The notes below the pieces were generated by a model, which saw nothing but the letters and a program-made list of their open reading frames with translations, ran no database searches and was not told the DNA's origin. From contig NZ_JAMBLT010000003.1 in assembly GCF_023336895.1 (NCBI RefSeq), positions 62,001 to 126,000 of the forward strand: a stretch of DNA of 64,000 bases, written 5' to 3'. The DNA is from Parasutterella secunda. GTDB lineage: Bacteria; Pseudomonadota; Gammaproteobacteria; Burkholderiales; Burkholderiaceae_F. Position numbers and translations under genes: made by a program. Of this stretch, positions 15,818 through 24,130 are shown in pieces; the stretch's first letter is position 1; every line of letters begins with the position of its first letter.

Positions 15818-16594
15818 TTAGCAAAACAGTTTTTCAAAGTTCTTCAAAAGTTGCCTTTGGTACGGATCCAAATATTCTTCGGCTCTCTTAGCGATCCAAT
15901 CATCAATTCCATAATAAATGCCCGCGACACCGCCGGTAATTGCCGCGATCGTGTCGCTGTCGCCTCCGATACTGACCGCATTTCGAATGGCGTCCTCGAA
16001 AGACACCGATTCAAAGAAAGCTTTAAGAGCCACGGGAACGGTGCCCTGGCAGCTGACTTCGTATTGGTATTGAGGACGGATGTCGTCCAAGGAAAAATCC
16101 ATCGGATAATAGTGTTCGTTGATGTATTGTTCGATGGCTTTTTTAGTAAGACCATTTTTGGCTAAAAAGCCTGCGACAGCGGCTGCTTCAGCGCCTTTGA
16201 GTCCTTCCGGATGGTTGTGAGTGACAGAGGTCACCGCGTAACTCATCACTTTTGATTCTTCGAGTGTTTTTGCGGCAAGTGAACAAGGACTGACACGCAT
16301 AGCAGCCCCATTGCCAAAACTATTGTAGGGGGCTGGACTTTCCTGCTGCATCCAACGACGAAAACCTCCGCCGTAATCTTTGTCAGCGTATCGCCAGGCG
16401 ATTTCCATCAATGACTTCTCGGCGGCCTTTTGAAGGTTTGTGCTTTGCTGACATAACGCATGGCTGACGGCAAGCGTTAAAACTGAATCATCGGTGACGA
16501 AACCATTTGGGCTGAAAAATTCGAAATCCTTTCTTTTGAGGTTGTTGTATTCATAGGGCGAACCAACAATGTCGCCGACAATGGCTCCCAACAT
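15818..16594 (-). CDS. ADP-ribosylglycohydrolase (DraG/ARH fold), copy 2
   Basis: A 258-residue paralogue of the enzyme at 14111. Shared features include MLGAIVGDIVGSPYE at the start, TDDSVLT at about 34-40, the segment SVTHNHPEGLKGAEAAAVAGF, and the metal motif GGDSDTIAA near the C-terminus. The two copies are clearly homologous along their whole length but diverged, which argues for different targets rather than recent duplication. It is transcribed leftward, with a weak regulon element 56 bases before its start. The start has an ACGGAG site. ADP-ribose removal is the family function; the target is unknown. Confidence 0.88.
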   Translation of the reverse strand: MLGAIVGDIVGSPYEYNNLKRKDFEFFSPNGFVTDDSVLTLAVSHALCQQSTNLQKAAEKSLMEIAWRYADKDYGGGFRRWMQQESPAPYNSFGNGAAMRVSPCSLAAKTLEESKVMSYAVTSVTHNHPEGLKGAEAAAVAGFLAKNGLTKKAIEQYINEHYYPMDFSLDDIRPQYQYEVSCQGTVPVALKAFFESVSFEDAIRNAVSIGGDSDTIAAITGGVAGIYYGIDDWIAKRAEEYLDPYQRQLLKNFEKLFC

Positions 16595-16626
16595 GCTATT
16601 TCTCCGTTAGGTTTTCAGATACCGCC

Positions 16627-16657
16627 ACTTTAACGAGTCATCTATCAGTTTTTGAAG
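16627..16657 (-). promoter_or_regulatory. Weak regulon promoter element for ADP-ribosylglycohydrolase copy 2
   Basis: On the minus strand: CTTCAAAAACTGATA (16657-16643), 10 bases, then TAAAGT (16632-16627). The centre is 56 bases before the ATG. There are four mismatches from the best repeat, so it rests mainly on spacing. Confidence 0.35.
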
Positions 16658-16676
16658 TGCTCAGCAAAATCGAATG

Positions 16677-16707
16677 TTGCATAAAGTGAAGTCCTAAAAG
16701 TCATACT
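16677..16707 (+). promoter_or_regulatory. Regulon promoter element for the unknown/sirtuin operon
   Basis: TTGCATAAAGTGAAG (16677-16691), 10 bases, then CATACT (16702-16707). The centre is 54 bases before the ATG at 16738. Confidence 0.55.
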
Positions 16708-16737
16708 CAACCTGTCAGAAAAGTAGAGAGAGAAGAC

Positions 16738-17712
16738 ATGAAAACTGGAAATAAAACATTCAAGACCGCTTTTAGTCCGGATGACTTTCTCCAAGGGAAG
16801 GCTTATAGGGCTGTTTTAAGTAACACCTATTTCGTTCTTTTAGAGGAAATGAGAAAGCGGGTTAGCCAAGATAATTTTATGTTTGCCCAGGCGGTTGGCG
16901 CTTATCTGTACAGAGCCGTAGCGTCAGAACACGAAATTATGAGCGCGATGGCAGCCGCAAGCCGCATGGGTGAGTCGCAAATACTTGATCAGTTGGGTAA
17001 TCACAATGCTCATCAGGCACTGGATCTTCTAAATGGAGTGGATTGCCAGCCAGAAACACGTACCGAGTTATCGGGATCAGTCAAAGATATTGCCTGTGCA
17101 ATTGCAGTGGTCTACTTTCAAATGCTTTTCGACTACCAATCCCGAACCGACAGTGATTTTCATCAGTGGGACTACCGGAAAATAGACTGCTACGGCACCG
17201 GCTGGCATGAATTTTATGAACGGGTCAAAACCTCTCGCTTTGCACTGCAACTGGATAGCCTTTTGAATCAGCTCTACACATCGATGGGATTTGACAAACC
17301 CTGGCGAGACAATGATCGGGACTTCTATGAGTTATCCATTCCTAAACGGGCCGATGTCGAGGAGATCTATCAAATTATTCGATTAGCCGGATTTTTTACG
17401 GGCACAAAAGAAAAGTGGCACTACCCGGACTATCCAAGTACTTTTCGTGTAAAGAGCTTCACTTGGAAAAAGCAGGCCCTTTTGCGGATGATGCAGCTCA
17501 TTGCTTCTCATTATCCCGAGGTGAAGATTTGTGCTGTATCTCCCGATGCAGATGATATGAAAGATTTTCAATGGAGCCGCTATGAACTTTCGTTTGATGT
17601 TCGGCGGGATATGTACGCTCGCAGTGCTATGCATCAGCTTTTGAATCGACAGAATCTCACTGATCCGTGGCCTGAATTTCAACGCATGGTCAGTTGGAAA
17701 TTGCATAAATAA
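16738..17712 (+). CDS. Unknown protein, co-transcribed with a sirtuin
   Basis: A 324-residue, mostly helical soluble protein without signal peptide, membrane segment or recognised catalytic motif. It is rich in aromatic residues and contains several WxxF/YxxW patches (for example FHQWDYRKIDCYGTGWHEFY). GAGAGAAG precedes the start. The sirtuin gene begins 13 bases after its stop, so the two are almost certainly translated from one message, and the protein may be a partner or substrate of the sirtuin. The operon carries the regulon element. I do not recognise the family. Confidence 0.65.
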   Translation: MKTGNKTFKTAFSPDDFLQGKAYRAVLSNTYFVLLEEMRKRVSQDNFMFAQAVGAYLYRAVASEHEIMSAMAAASRMGESQILDQLGNHNAHQALDLLNGVDCQPETRTELSGSVKDIACAIAVVYFQMLFDYQSRTDSDFHQWDYRKIDCYGTGWHEFYERVKTSRFALQLDSLLNQLYTSMGFDKPWRDNDRDFYELSIPKRADVEEIYQIIRLAGFFTGTKEKWHYPDYPSTFRVKSFTWKKQALLRMMQLIASHYPEVKICAVSPDADDMKDFQWSRYELSFDVRRDMYARSAMHQLLNRQNLTDPWPEFQRMVSWKLHK

Positions 17713-17725
17713 TGGGAGTCTTTGT

Positions 17726-18508
17726 ATGTTGTCGACAATGATTAAAAAGTGGCGTGGAGAGCGTCCAAGTATTTTTATTCTCTCGGGTGCCGGCCTATCA
17801 GTAGAAAGCGGAATCCCGACCTACCGTGGAGAAGGCAGTGATCCTAAAAACGACAGCGCCAGTCTTTCAAGAGGTTATATGCGGTCGTTGCCTGAAAGAG
17901 TCTATGAAGCGGCCAATCAGCGAATTCGTGATTTTGACGCTTGTGAACCAAACGCTGCTCACAAAGCCATTGCTCAGTTTATAAAGAAGTATCGTTTACA
18001 GGCCGACATTGTGCATGTCACGCAAAACATCGACTCTCTTTGCGAGGAAGCGGGAGATACAGCTGTTTTTCATTTGCATGGGTCCTTAAATCGCAGTCTC
18101 TGCCAGAAATGCGGTACGGTTTTTCCGAGAAAAGGTTTCTACAAAATAGGAAATATCTGTCCTAAATGCCGCGCTCAATTTTCAGCCGTCAGACCCGATG
18201 TCGTTCTCTTTGGAGAAACGCCGCATGGTTTGGATTGGATCATGTCGTACTTAAAAGAAGTGGATATTTTCATCGCAATCGGTACCTCAGGAACGGTTTA
18301 TCCGGCCGCGGATTTTGTCACGATTGCGGCCTCAGCCGGCGCCCCTATTCGTATGCTCTTAAATAAGGAAGCCCCTCGGGAGATGCAATTTAATTGCTCG
18401 ATGATGGACGAAGGCTATGGTCCTTTCAATTACATCAGATTGGGCAAGGCGACAGGAATTGTTCCGATGGTTTTGAAAGAGGTGGGACAACTAATTGAAA
18501 ATATTTAA
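17726..18508 (+). CDS. Sirtuin (SIR2-family NAD-dependent protein deacylase)
   Basis: A 260-residue sirtuin. The NAD-binding motif GAGLSVESGIPTYRG is at 21-35, TQNIDSL at about 99-105, the catalytic histidine in HLHGS near 118, and two zinc pairs CQKC and CPKC follow, so the structural zinc site is intact. Sirtuins remove acyl groups from lysines, making nicotinamide and O-acyl-ADP-ribose; some ADP-ribosylate. Its place in one regulon with two ADP-ribosylglycohydrolases is suggestive of shared NAD/ADP-ribose chemistry (inference). It differs from a typical housekeeping CobB by having longer insertions after the NAD motif. Confidence 0.88.
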   Translation: MLSTMIKKWRGERPSIFILSGAGLSVESGIPTYRGEGSDPKNDSASLSRGYMRSLPERVYEAANQRIRDFDACEPNAAHKAIAQFIKKYRLQADIVHVTQNIDSLCEEAGDTAVFHLHGSLNRSLCQKCGTVFPRKGFYKIGNICPKCRAQFSAVRPDVVLFGETPHGLDWIMSYLKEVDIFIAIGTSGTVYPAADFVTIAASAGAPIRMLLNKEAPREMQFNCSMMDEGYGPFNYIRLGKATGIVPMVLKEVGQLIENI

Positions 18509-18545
18509 TTTTGGTTACGTGCCCTAGAATTCAAGTTCAGCATTA

Positions 18546-18578
18546 AAACAGGCTAACACCGGATCGGCTAGCCTGTTT
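18546..18578. terminator. Bidirectional terminator
   Basis: AAACAGGCTA (18546-18555) pairs with TAGCCTGTTT (18569-18578). It lies between the rightward sirtuin gene and the leftward VWA gene and can end both. Confidence 0.75.
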
Positions 18579-18587
18579 GCATTGGGA

Positions 18588-19772
18588 TTAGTCCATTTCA
18601 AAGTGAACTCGATTGATATGTTCAGGGATGGCGGCATTTTTTGAGGTGATCACCCAAAGTGTGGGAACACTTTCTTCATCGGCTTGCGGGTAAGGTGTAT
18701 AGCCGTCAGTGAAGATGACGCATGCATCAGCCTCGGGAGTGTTTTTATTCACCCAGTTGACAATCTCACACATATTGGTGCCGCCGCGTCCCGGAGCGGA
18801 CAATTTAAAAGGCACATCCTCCCATTGATGCTGTTCTATTTTTTGTATTTTGTAATCGCACCACAAGACAAAAATCTCTTCGGGTTTGCACTCTTCAATA
18901 ACGTCAAAAAGGTGTTTGCCAAAAGCAGCCAGCATTTCATCCGAAATGGACCCTGATGTGTCAATACCTATAACCAATGAGCCCATTTGCGCTTCTTTGT
19001 TGACAGAAGGCAGATAGACATCTGAGAAACGTTTATTAGGGCGGCGCCATGTTTCGTTTTGTGAAACAAATTTGGTCATGAAGCGTCCCAACAGTTCGTA
19101 CCAGGGGAGCTTTTCAACCAACACGTATTCCTCTAAAAGGGTGATGAGATGACCCATTGCGGAGCCCATACGAGTCTCCATCATTTTCTGTTTGGTGATT
19201 GCTTCCGCAATGGCCATTTTTACGCAATTTTCAATGTCCCGTAACTCAGCGTCTTCCACCGATTCACCGTAGATTTTTCTGGCTTCGGCAAGGGGATCAT
19301 TTTTGAGCCCGCCTGCGTTTTGGTCACCTGAATAAATGATGTCGCAAAGTAGTTTGGCCGCCGGAATCTTTTCGTAGATTTCGTCATAAATATCTTCTGC
19401 GGTTCTGGATTGAGCGCCCTTCAGTCGTATCCCGCTATCAATAAATTTCCCGATTTCCAGTTCAATGAGCATTTCGTTAATGACGGCGTCGCTCGCAATA
19501 TTAAAAAGATAATGCTCACGCTCGCCGCGTCTGAGACTGTGAGAAAACGCTATATGCAGCACTTCATGGCAAAGTAAAAAAACGATCTCTTCCACCGAAA
19601 GCTTCTCAATTGCTTCGGGGTTATAAAGAATTCTCCCACGAGGTGTCACGGCAGCATAAGGCACCGTGTCAGTTGCTTCCATGGGAAAGCGAAAGAGAAT
19701 ACTGCTGAAAAAGGGTTCTCGCAGTGACAGGCGAGTTTTAGCCTGAAGAAGTTTGTTAATGGTTTCACTCAT
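18588..19772 (-). CDS. VWA-like protein with N-terminal metallopeptidase motif (DUF2201 type)
   Basis: A 394-residue protein in two parts. The N-terminal part holds a zinc-peptidase-like HEVLH at 69-73 (FLLCHEVLHIAFSHS). The C-terminal part is a von Willebrand A-like domain with the MIDAS motif DTSGS near 268-272. This arrangement is typical of partners of MoxR AAA ATPases. Its start overlaps the stop of the MoxR gene by four bases. By analogy the pair should act as a chaperone that inserts metal or remodels a client; whether the protease motif is active here is not known. The promoter is probably the element at 22088-22118, upstream of the operon. Confidence 0.82.
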   Translation of the reverse strand: MSETINKLLQAKTRLSLREPFFSSILFRFPMEATDTVPYAAVTPRGRILYNPEAIEKLSVEEIVFLLCHEVLHIAFSHSLRRGEREHYLFNIASDAVINEMLIELEIGKFIDSGIRLKGAQSRTAEDIYDEIYEKIPAAKLLCDIIYSGDQNAGGLKNDPLAEARKIYGESVEDAELRDIENCVKMAIAEAITKQKMMETRMGSAMGHLITLLEEYVLVEKLPWYELLGRFMTKFVSQNETWRRPNKRFSDVYLPSVNKEAQMGSLVIGIDTSGSISDEMLAAFGKHLFDVIEECKPEEIFVLWCDYKIQKIEQHQWEDVPFKLSAPGRGGTNMCEIVNWVNKNTPEADACVIFTDGYTPYPQADEESVPTLWVITSKNAAIPEHINRVHFEMD

Positions 19773-20821
19773 CCAATCACCTTAGTCAGCCTTGATGCTA
19801 ATTTTTTAAAAACGGGACTTGCGATTAAACGCTTTTTGGATTCGCCTTTGTAAAGTTCCCGAACAGCCATGGCCTGCATATCGGGTGGCACGCGACTGAT
19901 AAAAGTCAGTGCGGCGTTGGCCGTCTCCTGTTTGCAATTCTCGGACGCAACGAGGTCAACGAGTTTCATGACGGTTGCCCAGCGGATACTTAAATCTTCC
20001 GGAACCAAATATTGTTCGGGGCGGGCTAAAAGTTCTGAAAAGTCCGGCAGGTTCAGGTACATCTTCCGGAAAGCGCAGTAAGCGGCCGCGGCTCCTTCAC
20101 CGACGTCGCCCGCGACCAAGGCATGAAAAAGCTTTTCACCGTCTCGTCCGGTGAAAGATGGAACCAGACTCACAGCCTCCCACGCTCTGGGAGTCGGATT
20201 GGTTTTTCGGGTGGGATCAAAATCAGAAAGCATCTTGGGCTGAAATTGCAAAAATTTAATCAGCACGTCGCAAATGTTGTGAGCTTTGGCCCATGTGATC
20301 CAATCGTCAAGATTTTCATCAAAAGGCAAACAACGCAGACGGTTGCCTAGTTTTGTACTCATGCGATTGGCTCCGGACTTATCTTCAACGCGATTACCGG
20401 TTGCAATGATGAAAAGCTGGTCGCTAAGTTTTACCGATCCGGCCCATCGATCCAAAATGATGCGGCACATTGGGTTTTGCATGGACATGGGAGCATCGGT
20501 TAGCTCCTCAATGATTAAAGCGCAGGGACCAACCCCTTGACGCAAGTTATAAAACTCTTCGGGCGGCAGCCACACATTGTGTGTGCCTGATTCATGCTTA
20601 AACGGCACCCCCAAGACATCAACCGGGTCGCGAAGCGAGGGATTGAATTCCACGATTTGCTCATCGGCGATGTGATATTTTTTCTTCAATTCATTGACAA
20701 TTTCTCGTGCACAAGCCGATTTCCCACCACCGGGCTTGCCCTCGATAAAGGGGACGATGCGGTTGCCGCCCGCCACTTCAAATTGAGCCAGAATGCTTTT
20801 CTTTAAATCCGAGAATTTCAT
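19769..20821 (-). CDS. MoxR-type AAA+ ATPase
   Basis: A 350-residue AAA+ protein with Walker A GKPGGGKS at 28-35, Walker B LIIEEL near 103-108 (an Ile-Glu-Glu variant of the usual DE box) and sensor motif IIATGNR. MoxR ATPases work with VWA proteins as chaperones in metal-centre assembly and stress tolerance. It follows the unknown gene at 20825 with a three-base gap and overlaps the VWA gene, so the three form one operon. Confidence 0.85.
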   Translation of the reverse strand: MKFSDLKKSILAQFEVAGGNRIVPFIEGKPGGGKSACAREIVNELKKKYHIADEQIVEFNPSLRDPVDVLGVPFKHESGTHNVWLPPEEFYNLRQGVGPCALIIEELTDAPMSMQNPMCRIILDRWAGSVKLSDQLFIIATGNRVEDKSGANRMSTKLGNRLRCLPFDENLDDWITWAKAHNICDVLIKFLQFQPKMLSDFDPTRKTNPTPRAWEAVSLVPSFTGRDGEKLFHALVAGDVGEGAAAAYCAFRKMYLNLPDFSELLARPEQYLVPEDLSIRWATVMKLVDLVASENCKQETANAALTFISRVPPDMQAMAVRELYKGESKKRLIASPVFKKLASRLTKVIG

Positions 20822-20824
20822 TTT

Positions 20825-22000
20825 TTAAACCTTTTGATAAAACGTTTTCAGTGCGTTGACATCGGGCATGGGACAGTATTGAATGCCGCCCTCAGAGGAT
20901 TCCCCTTGAAATTCCCTTGCTTTTAAGGCGCAGGCTGCGGCAAAGACAACGGGATCAACCTCAAAAGCAGAGTGTTTGCCCTGGGTGGAGGATTCAATCG
21001 CTTGAAGTACCTCCGCAAGGTCTTTGTTCTCGAGAAAGAGTTGGAAAAGAGGCGAGTTCACCACTAAAGGTTTTTCGTCCGGGTGGTCGATTTCCAAGAG
21101 CAGCATGCAAACATCTTCAAGTTCTTTGTTCGTTAATCCGGGATCTTGTGACCAGGCTAAAGTGTTTAATGTATCGTCCAACATTCCGGTACAAAGATTG
21201 GATGAAGAACTCGCCGGAAGAAGTTTTTCCATCTCTTTGGCTGTCAAAAATTGCTTTTGTTCCGGTTCATACATGAACCATTTCCAAAGCCGTTTAGGCA
21301 AAAACCATACTTTTTTGATTTCACCATCACTCTCAACTTTGCGAACACACAAGCCCAACAGATTTTCACGATGTTGATCATCGACCTTGACTTTGACTAA
21401 AAGATCCGTGTTTGTGATAACCGGGACATAACCGTTATCGATCGGGACCAAACGTCGAGCTTCACGAGTGGGAAGATAGGTGGTTTTTGGTGATCGAATG
21501 TGGTTTGACCAAAGACCGCTCACGATATAAATTGGGTAGTGGCTTTTTTGAAAACTATCGAGCACATCTGCTTCGGCAGCAGAGAGTTTATCGGCTAGTG
21601 GAAAGTCGTGTGTCGGATCATCGGGATTGGAAAGAGCAGAAGCTAAATCCGATTTACCGTGATGCCAGCCGTAGAGCCGTTGGAGAGCTTTTTTAACATA
21701 GTCTGAACGCTTGGGATCCGTTGATAGTCCAAAGTGGCGGCTTGCCCACTCGGCGATGAGAGCCAGGGTGAAACGGGGACAGAGTCTGCTTATTGAATAA
21801 TGCAATTCAATAAAACCGTTAAAAGTTGCCGAGTAGTATGGACGGCGACTCAGCTCTTCAAAGGGTAAAAGCAGCAGCACCGAAAGGTTGCTTTTCACAA
21901 AAGCAACGGGAAATCCATTGAATCGAATAAAGCCTTCATGCGTAAGGAGGCTTTCCTCGGAAAGCATGTGTGAGATCGAAGGTTGTTTTCCGTTCATCAT
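20825..22000 (-). CDS. Unknown protein upstream of MoxR-VWA (paralogue of 22146-23297)
   Basis: About 391 residues from the start at 22000, which has AAGG six bases upstream. The frame is open to an ATG at 22096, but the predicted -10 for this operon (22093-22088) lies inside that extension, so the longer start is rejected. The N-terminal 110 residues align by eye with the gene at 22146: FIRFNGFPVAFVKSN versus FIWYRDEAVAFVKEH, then YYSATFNGFIE versus HYSASYNGFIE and the FG/YG-H-G turn. No known domain is recognised. Being first in the MoxR-VWA operon, it is a candidate substrate or adaptor for that chaperone pair. Confidence 0.65.
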   Translation of the reverse strand: MMNGKQPSISHMLSEESLLTHEGFIRFNGFPVAFVKSNLSVLLLLPFEELSRRPYYSATFNGFIELHYSISRLCPRFTLALIAEWASRHFGLSTDPKRSDYVKKALQRLYGWHHGKSDLASALSNPDDPTHDFPLADKLSAAEADVLDSFQKSHYPIYIVSGLWSNHIRSPKTTYLPTREARRLVPIDNGYVPVITNTDLLVKVKVDDQHRENLLGLCVRKVESDGEIKKVWFLPKRLWKWFMYEPEQKQFLTAKEMEKLLPASSSSNLCTGMLDDTLNTLAWSQDPGLTNKELEDVCMLLLEIDHPDEKPLVVNSPLFQLFLENKDLAEVLQAIESSTQGKHSAFEVDPVVFAAACALKAREFQGESSEGGIQYCPMPDVNALKTFYQKV

Positions 22001-22087
22001 TGTCAGCCTTGGGGATTGGGTCAAGTTATGGGTCTGACGAACAAAATGGGGAAATTTATTGTTCGACAGAGTCCCTTTGATGATGAA

Positions 22088-22118
22088 AGAATACAAACCG
22101 ATACATCAAATTATGATG
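22088..22118 (-). promoter_or_regulatory. Regulon promoter element for the MoxR-VWA operon
   Basis: On the minus strand: CATCATAATTTGATG (22118-22104), 10 bases, then TATTCT (22093-22088). The centre is 111 bases before the preferred start at 22000, so this leader is longer than at the other sites. Confidence 0.6.
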
Positions 22119-22145
22119 TATTGGTGTATCGGGGAAAATGATGTT

Positions 22146-23297
22146 TTATGCGTTGGGTCTAAGGGCGAAAAATGGGCTCAAGGGCAACTCGGTATTGGCG
22201 TTGTTTAGTTCTACGGCTCGGGCAGCGCAGGCCTCCGAAAAAAGCTTGGGATTGATGTTTTTAGAATAGGGAGAGTTGCCGGAGGATTCAATTTTGTCAA
22301 GAATTTCCCTTAAAGGTTTTTCATCGACAAGAAGATCATAGAGAACATGTCGTTTGTATTGCAGGCTTTGGTTAGGTGTTTCCATCGAAGTCATGACCAT
22401 GGCGATTTTTTCTAACTCTTCAAAATTAAGTGTCGGATCTTTACTCCAAGCGATTTCATCAAGTTTTTGATCAACTTCTCGGGCTTTGACTTGACCCTCT
22501 TCACGATTAGACAGTTTCTGACTCATTTCGCAGTCCACCTGGTAATGGGTGGCTTGGCTTGTGAAAGAGTCGTATCCGAGTTTGTAGGGGGCGATGAACC
22601 AGTAGTCCAAAATTTCACCCGTTAAACTGAGTTTTCTAACGCAAAAACCTAAAAGCGTGGAGGGAGCGGCGCACTCAACGAGCCCTTCACTTAATACCAA
22701 ATCGAGACTGGTTTGAACAGAAATAAGTTTTTTGGGTTTGTAAAGAACCCTTAAATTTGCGGAGCGTTTCTTTTCTGCATTTTTGATCGGTGTGACATGG
22801 TTGGACCACAAGGGGATCAACTCGTAGAGGTTGGGAAAAAGTCCTTTAGTTGAAAGCGCTATTTCTCTGAAAGAATCCAGAAGCGGTTGTTGGGCCGGTT
22901 GGATTTTTTCTTGTGATGTTGTCGCGTTATGCATTTTTTTGTGCAGATCCGGGTATCCGGTATGAAAACCAAAAAGTGTTCGTAGACTTTGTTGAACTTT
23001 TTCAAAAGCGCTTTGCTCAAACGGCGCGCCAAAGAATCTATGCCCCCAAGCCCGAACGATTTCCGCAACAAATTTAGGGGCAAACCAAACAAAGCCGGCG
23101 GGTATTTCAATAAAGCCGTTGTAAGAGGCGGAATAGTGGGGATATCGACGCAAAAGTTCAGCGGGAAGTAGCAACTGAACCGTATAGTGTTCTTTGACGA
23201 AAGCGACAGCTTCGTCTCTGTACCAAATAAAACCCGGTTTGAAGAATTCTTGGTATTTGAATGAAAATGCCTGGCTCGACAGATCTTTTGAACTCAT
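22146..23297 (-). CDS. Unknown protein, paralogue of 20825-22000
   Basis: A 383-residue soluble protein homologous to its downstream neighbour over at least the first 110 residues and with a similar C-terminal region (LDEIAWSKDPTLNFEELEKI versus LNTLAWSQDPGLTNKELEDV). The conserved C-terminal AWSxDPxLxxxELE segment is a good family marker. It starts with AGGAGA upstream and has its own regulon element 48 bases before the ATG, so the paralogues are expressed separately yet under the same control. Function unknown; the shared family suggests two clients or two adaptors of the MoxR system. Confidence 0.65.
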   Translation of the reverse strand: MSSKDLSSQAFSFKYQEFFKPGFIWYRDEAVAFVKEHYTVQLLLPAELLRRYPHYSASYNGFIEIPAGFVWFAPKFVAEIVRAWGHRFFGAPFEQSAFEKVQQSLRTLFGFHTGYPDLHKKMHNATTSQEKIQPAQQPLLDSFREIALSTKGLFPNLYELIPLWSNHVTPIKNAEKKRSANLRVLYKPKKLISVQTSLDLVLSEGLVECAAPSTLLGFCVRKLSLTGEILDYWFIAPYKLGYDSFTSQATHYQVDCEMSQKLSNREEGQVKAREVDQKLDEIAWSKDPTLNFEELEKIAMVMTSMETPNQSLQYKRHVLYDLLVDEKPLREILDKIESSGNSPYSKNINPKLFSEACAARAVELNNANTELPLSPFFALRPNA

Positions 23298-23321
23298 AAA
23301 CGGTCTCCTATGAATGAGAAA

Positions 23322-23352
23322 AGGGTATCGACAGGCGTTTCAATTTATGAGG
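23322..23352 (-). promoter_or_regulatory. Regulon promoter element for the 22146-23297 gene
   Basis: On the minus strand: CCTCATAAATTGAAA (23352-23338), 10 bases, then TACCCT (23327-23322). The centre is 48 bases before the ATG at 23297. Confidence 0.6.
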
Positions 23353-23360
23353 TATTGAGA

Positions 23361-23401
23361 ATTAAAAACTGGCCGGATACCTGATTGGTCAGATATCCGG
23401 C
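23361..23401 (-). terminator. Terminator of the small acidic gene
   Basis: On the minus strand GCCGGATA (23401-23394) pairs with TATCCGGC (23379-23372), followed by CAGTTTTTAATT. It separates the transcript of the gene at 23458-23817 from the next promoter. Confidence 0.75.
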
Positions 23402-23457
23402 GCAATGATGGGCTAAAGTTAGGTTGAATTATTTTTGAGTTTTTTGAACTCTTGAGA

Positions 23458-23817
23458 TTAAAGTTCAAGACAACTGCGACTAGGGAGCCCGAACGGATTG
23501 TTTCGTTCAATAAACTCATCCCACCAACTGGCTTGAGCGATGGTAATCAGCATTTTGGCTAAACCAACGAGAGTTTCATCGTCTCCACCTTCTTCAATGG
23601 AAAGTAATTCGATTTCTTCGATAATTTTATCGACCGCGTCTTGCCGGGACCAAGCGATGTCACAGTAATTATCTTCAACCAGTTCCGTGATTCGATCCTT
23701 ATTACTTTTGTAGTCTTCGGGGTCAAGCGCCTCCGCTTCATAAGCGGCAATAAACTCTTCTTCGTCGTAGAGATCCACTTTAAAGTTCTCAATATCGATG
23801 GCGATGAAGTTCATCAT
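23458..23817 (-). CDS. Small acidic protein of unknown function
   Basis: A 119-residue, strongly acidic protein (many Asp/Glu, for example DLYDEEEFIAAYEAEALDPED) that is likely all-helical in its second half. No known domain. AAGGAG nine bases before the ATG supports the start at 23817. A perfect copy of the regulon inverted repeat lies 72 bases upstream, and a terminator follows, so it is a single-gene unit. The acidity recalls DNA mimics and small inhibitor proteins, but there is no direct evidence for such a role. Confidence 0.6.
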   Translation of the reverse strand: MMNFIAIDIENFKVDLYDEEEFIAAYEAEALDPEDYKSNKDRITELVEDNYCDIAWSRQDAVDKIIEEIELLSIEEGGDDETLVGLAKMLITIAQASWWDEFIERNNPFGLPSRSCLEL

Positions 23818-23865
23818 GTTTTTCTGCTCCTTATGAGGGCATTCGTTAATTTTTTCTCTATTGAA

Positions 23866-23896
23866 AGAATACTCACAATAGCTTCATTTTATGAAG
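23866..23896 (-). promoter_or_regulatory. Regulon promoter element (perfect repeat) for the small acidic gene
   Basis: On the minus strand: CTTCATAAAATGAAG (23896-23882), 10 bases, then TATTCT (23871-23866). The repeat is a perfect palindrome except for its centre and is the best copy together with 24063-24077. Confidence 0.75.
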
Positions 23897-23907
23897 CATT
23901 TATTGTC

Positions 23908-24006
23908 TCAATAGCTTCTGATCTTTGATTGCTCAATGAGAAATTCTTTGTTGGATTCTTCTTTGCCAAAAAGATCAACGATGTAATCACCAACAACCCT
24001 ACGCAT
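23908..24006 (-). CDS. Mini-gene encoding a 32-residue peptide
   Basis: On the minus strand an ATG at 24006, preceded by AGGAG at the right distance (AACTAGGAGTCAATC), opens a frame of 32 residues starting MRRVVGDYIVDLFGKEE and ending IRSY before TGA. A perfect regulon element with TATCCT lies 64 bases upstream, and the stop is 12 bases before the next element. Promoter, ribosome site and open frame together make a real small gene likely. Its length fits a regulatory leader peptide, a small stress peptide or a degradation-tagging adaptor; none can be chosen from sequence. Confidence 0.55.
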   Translation of the reverse strand: MRRVVGDYIVDLFGKEESNKEFLIEQSKIRSY

Positions 24007-24046
24007 GATTGACTCCTAGTTGAGTTTCTATCTTTATTCTGAGATC

Positions 24047-24077
24047 AGGATAATGCTTATAGCTTCATTTTATGAAG
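24047..24077 (-). promoter_or_regulatory. Regulon promoter element (perfect repeat) for the mini-gene
   Basis: On the minus strand: CTTCATAAAATGAAG (24077-24063), 10 bases, then TATCCT (24052-24047). The 15-mer and the two bases after it are identical to the copy 181 bases away; the 10-base spacers then diverge. Confidence 0.75.
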
Positions 24078-24130
24078 GTTTAATGTCCAAAAAATGATGT
24101 TCTCAATCTTGAATATCGGTCTTTATTTTT

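Noticed and set aside
22001-22096. Longer start for the gene ending at 20825 (ATG at 22096)
   Set aside because: The predicted -10 box (22088-22093) lies inside this extension and a good ribosome site precedes the start at 22000.
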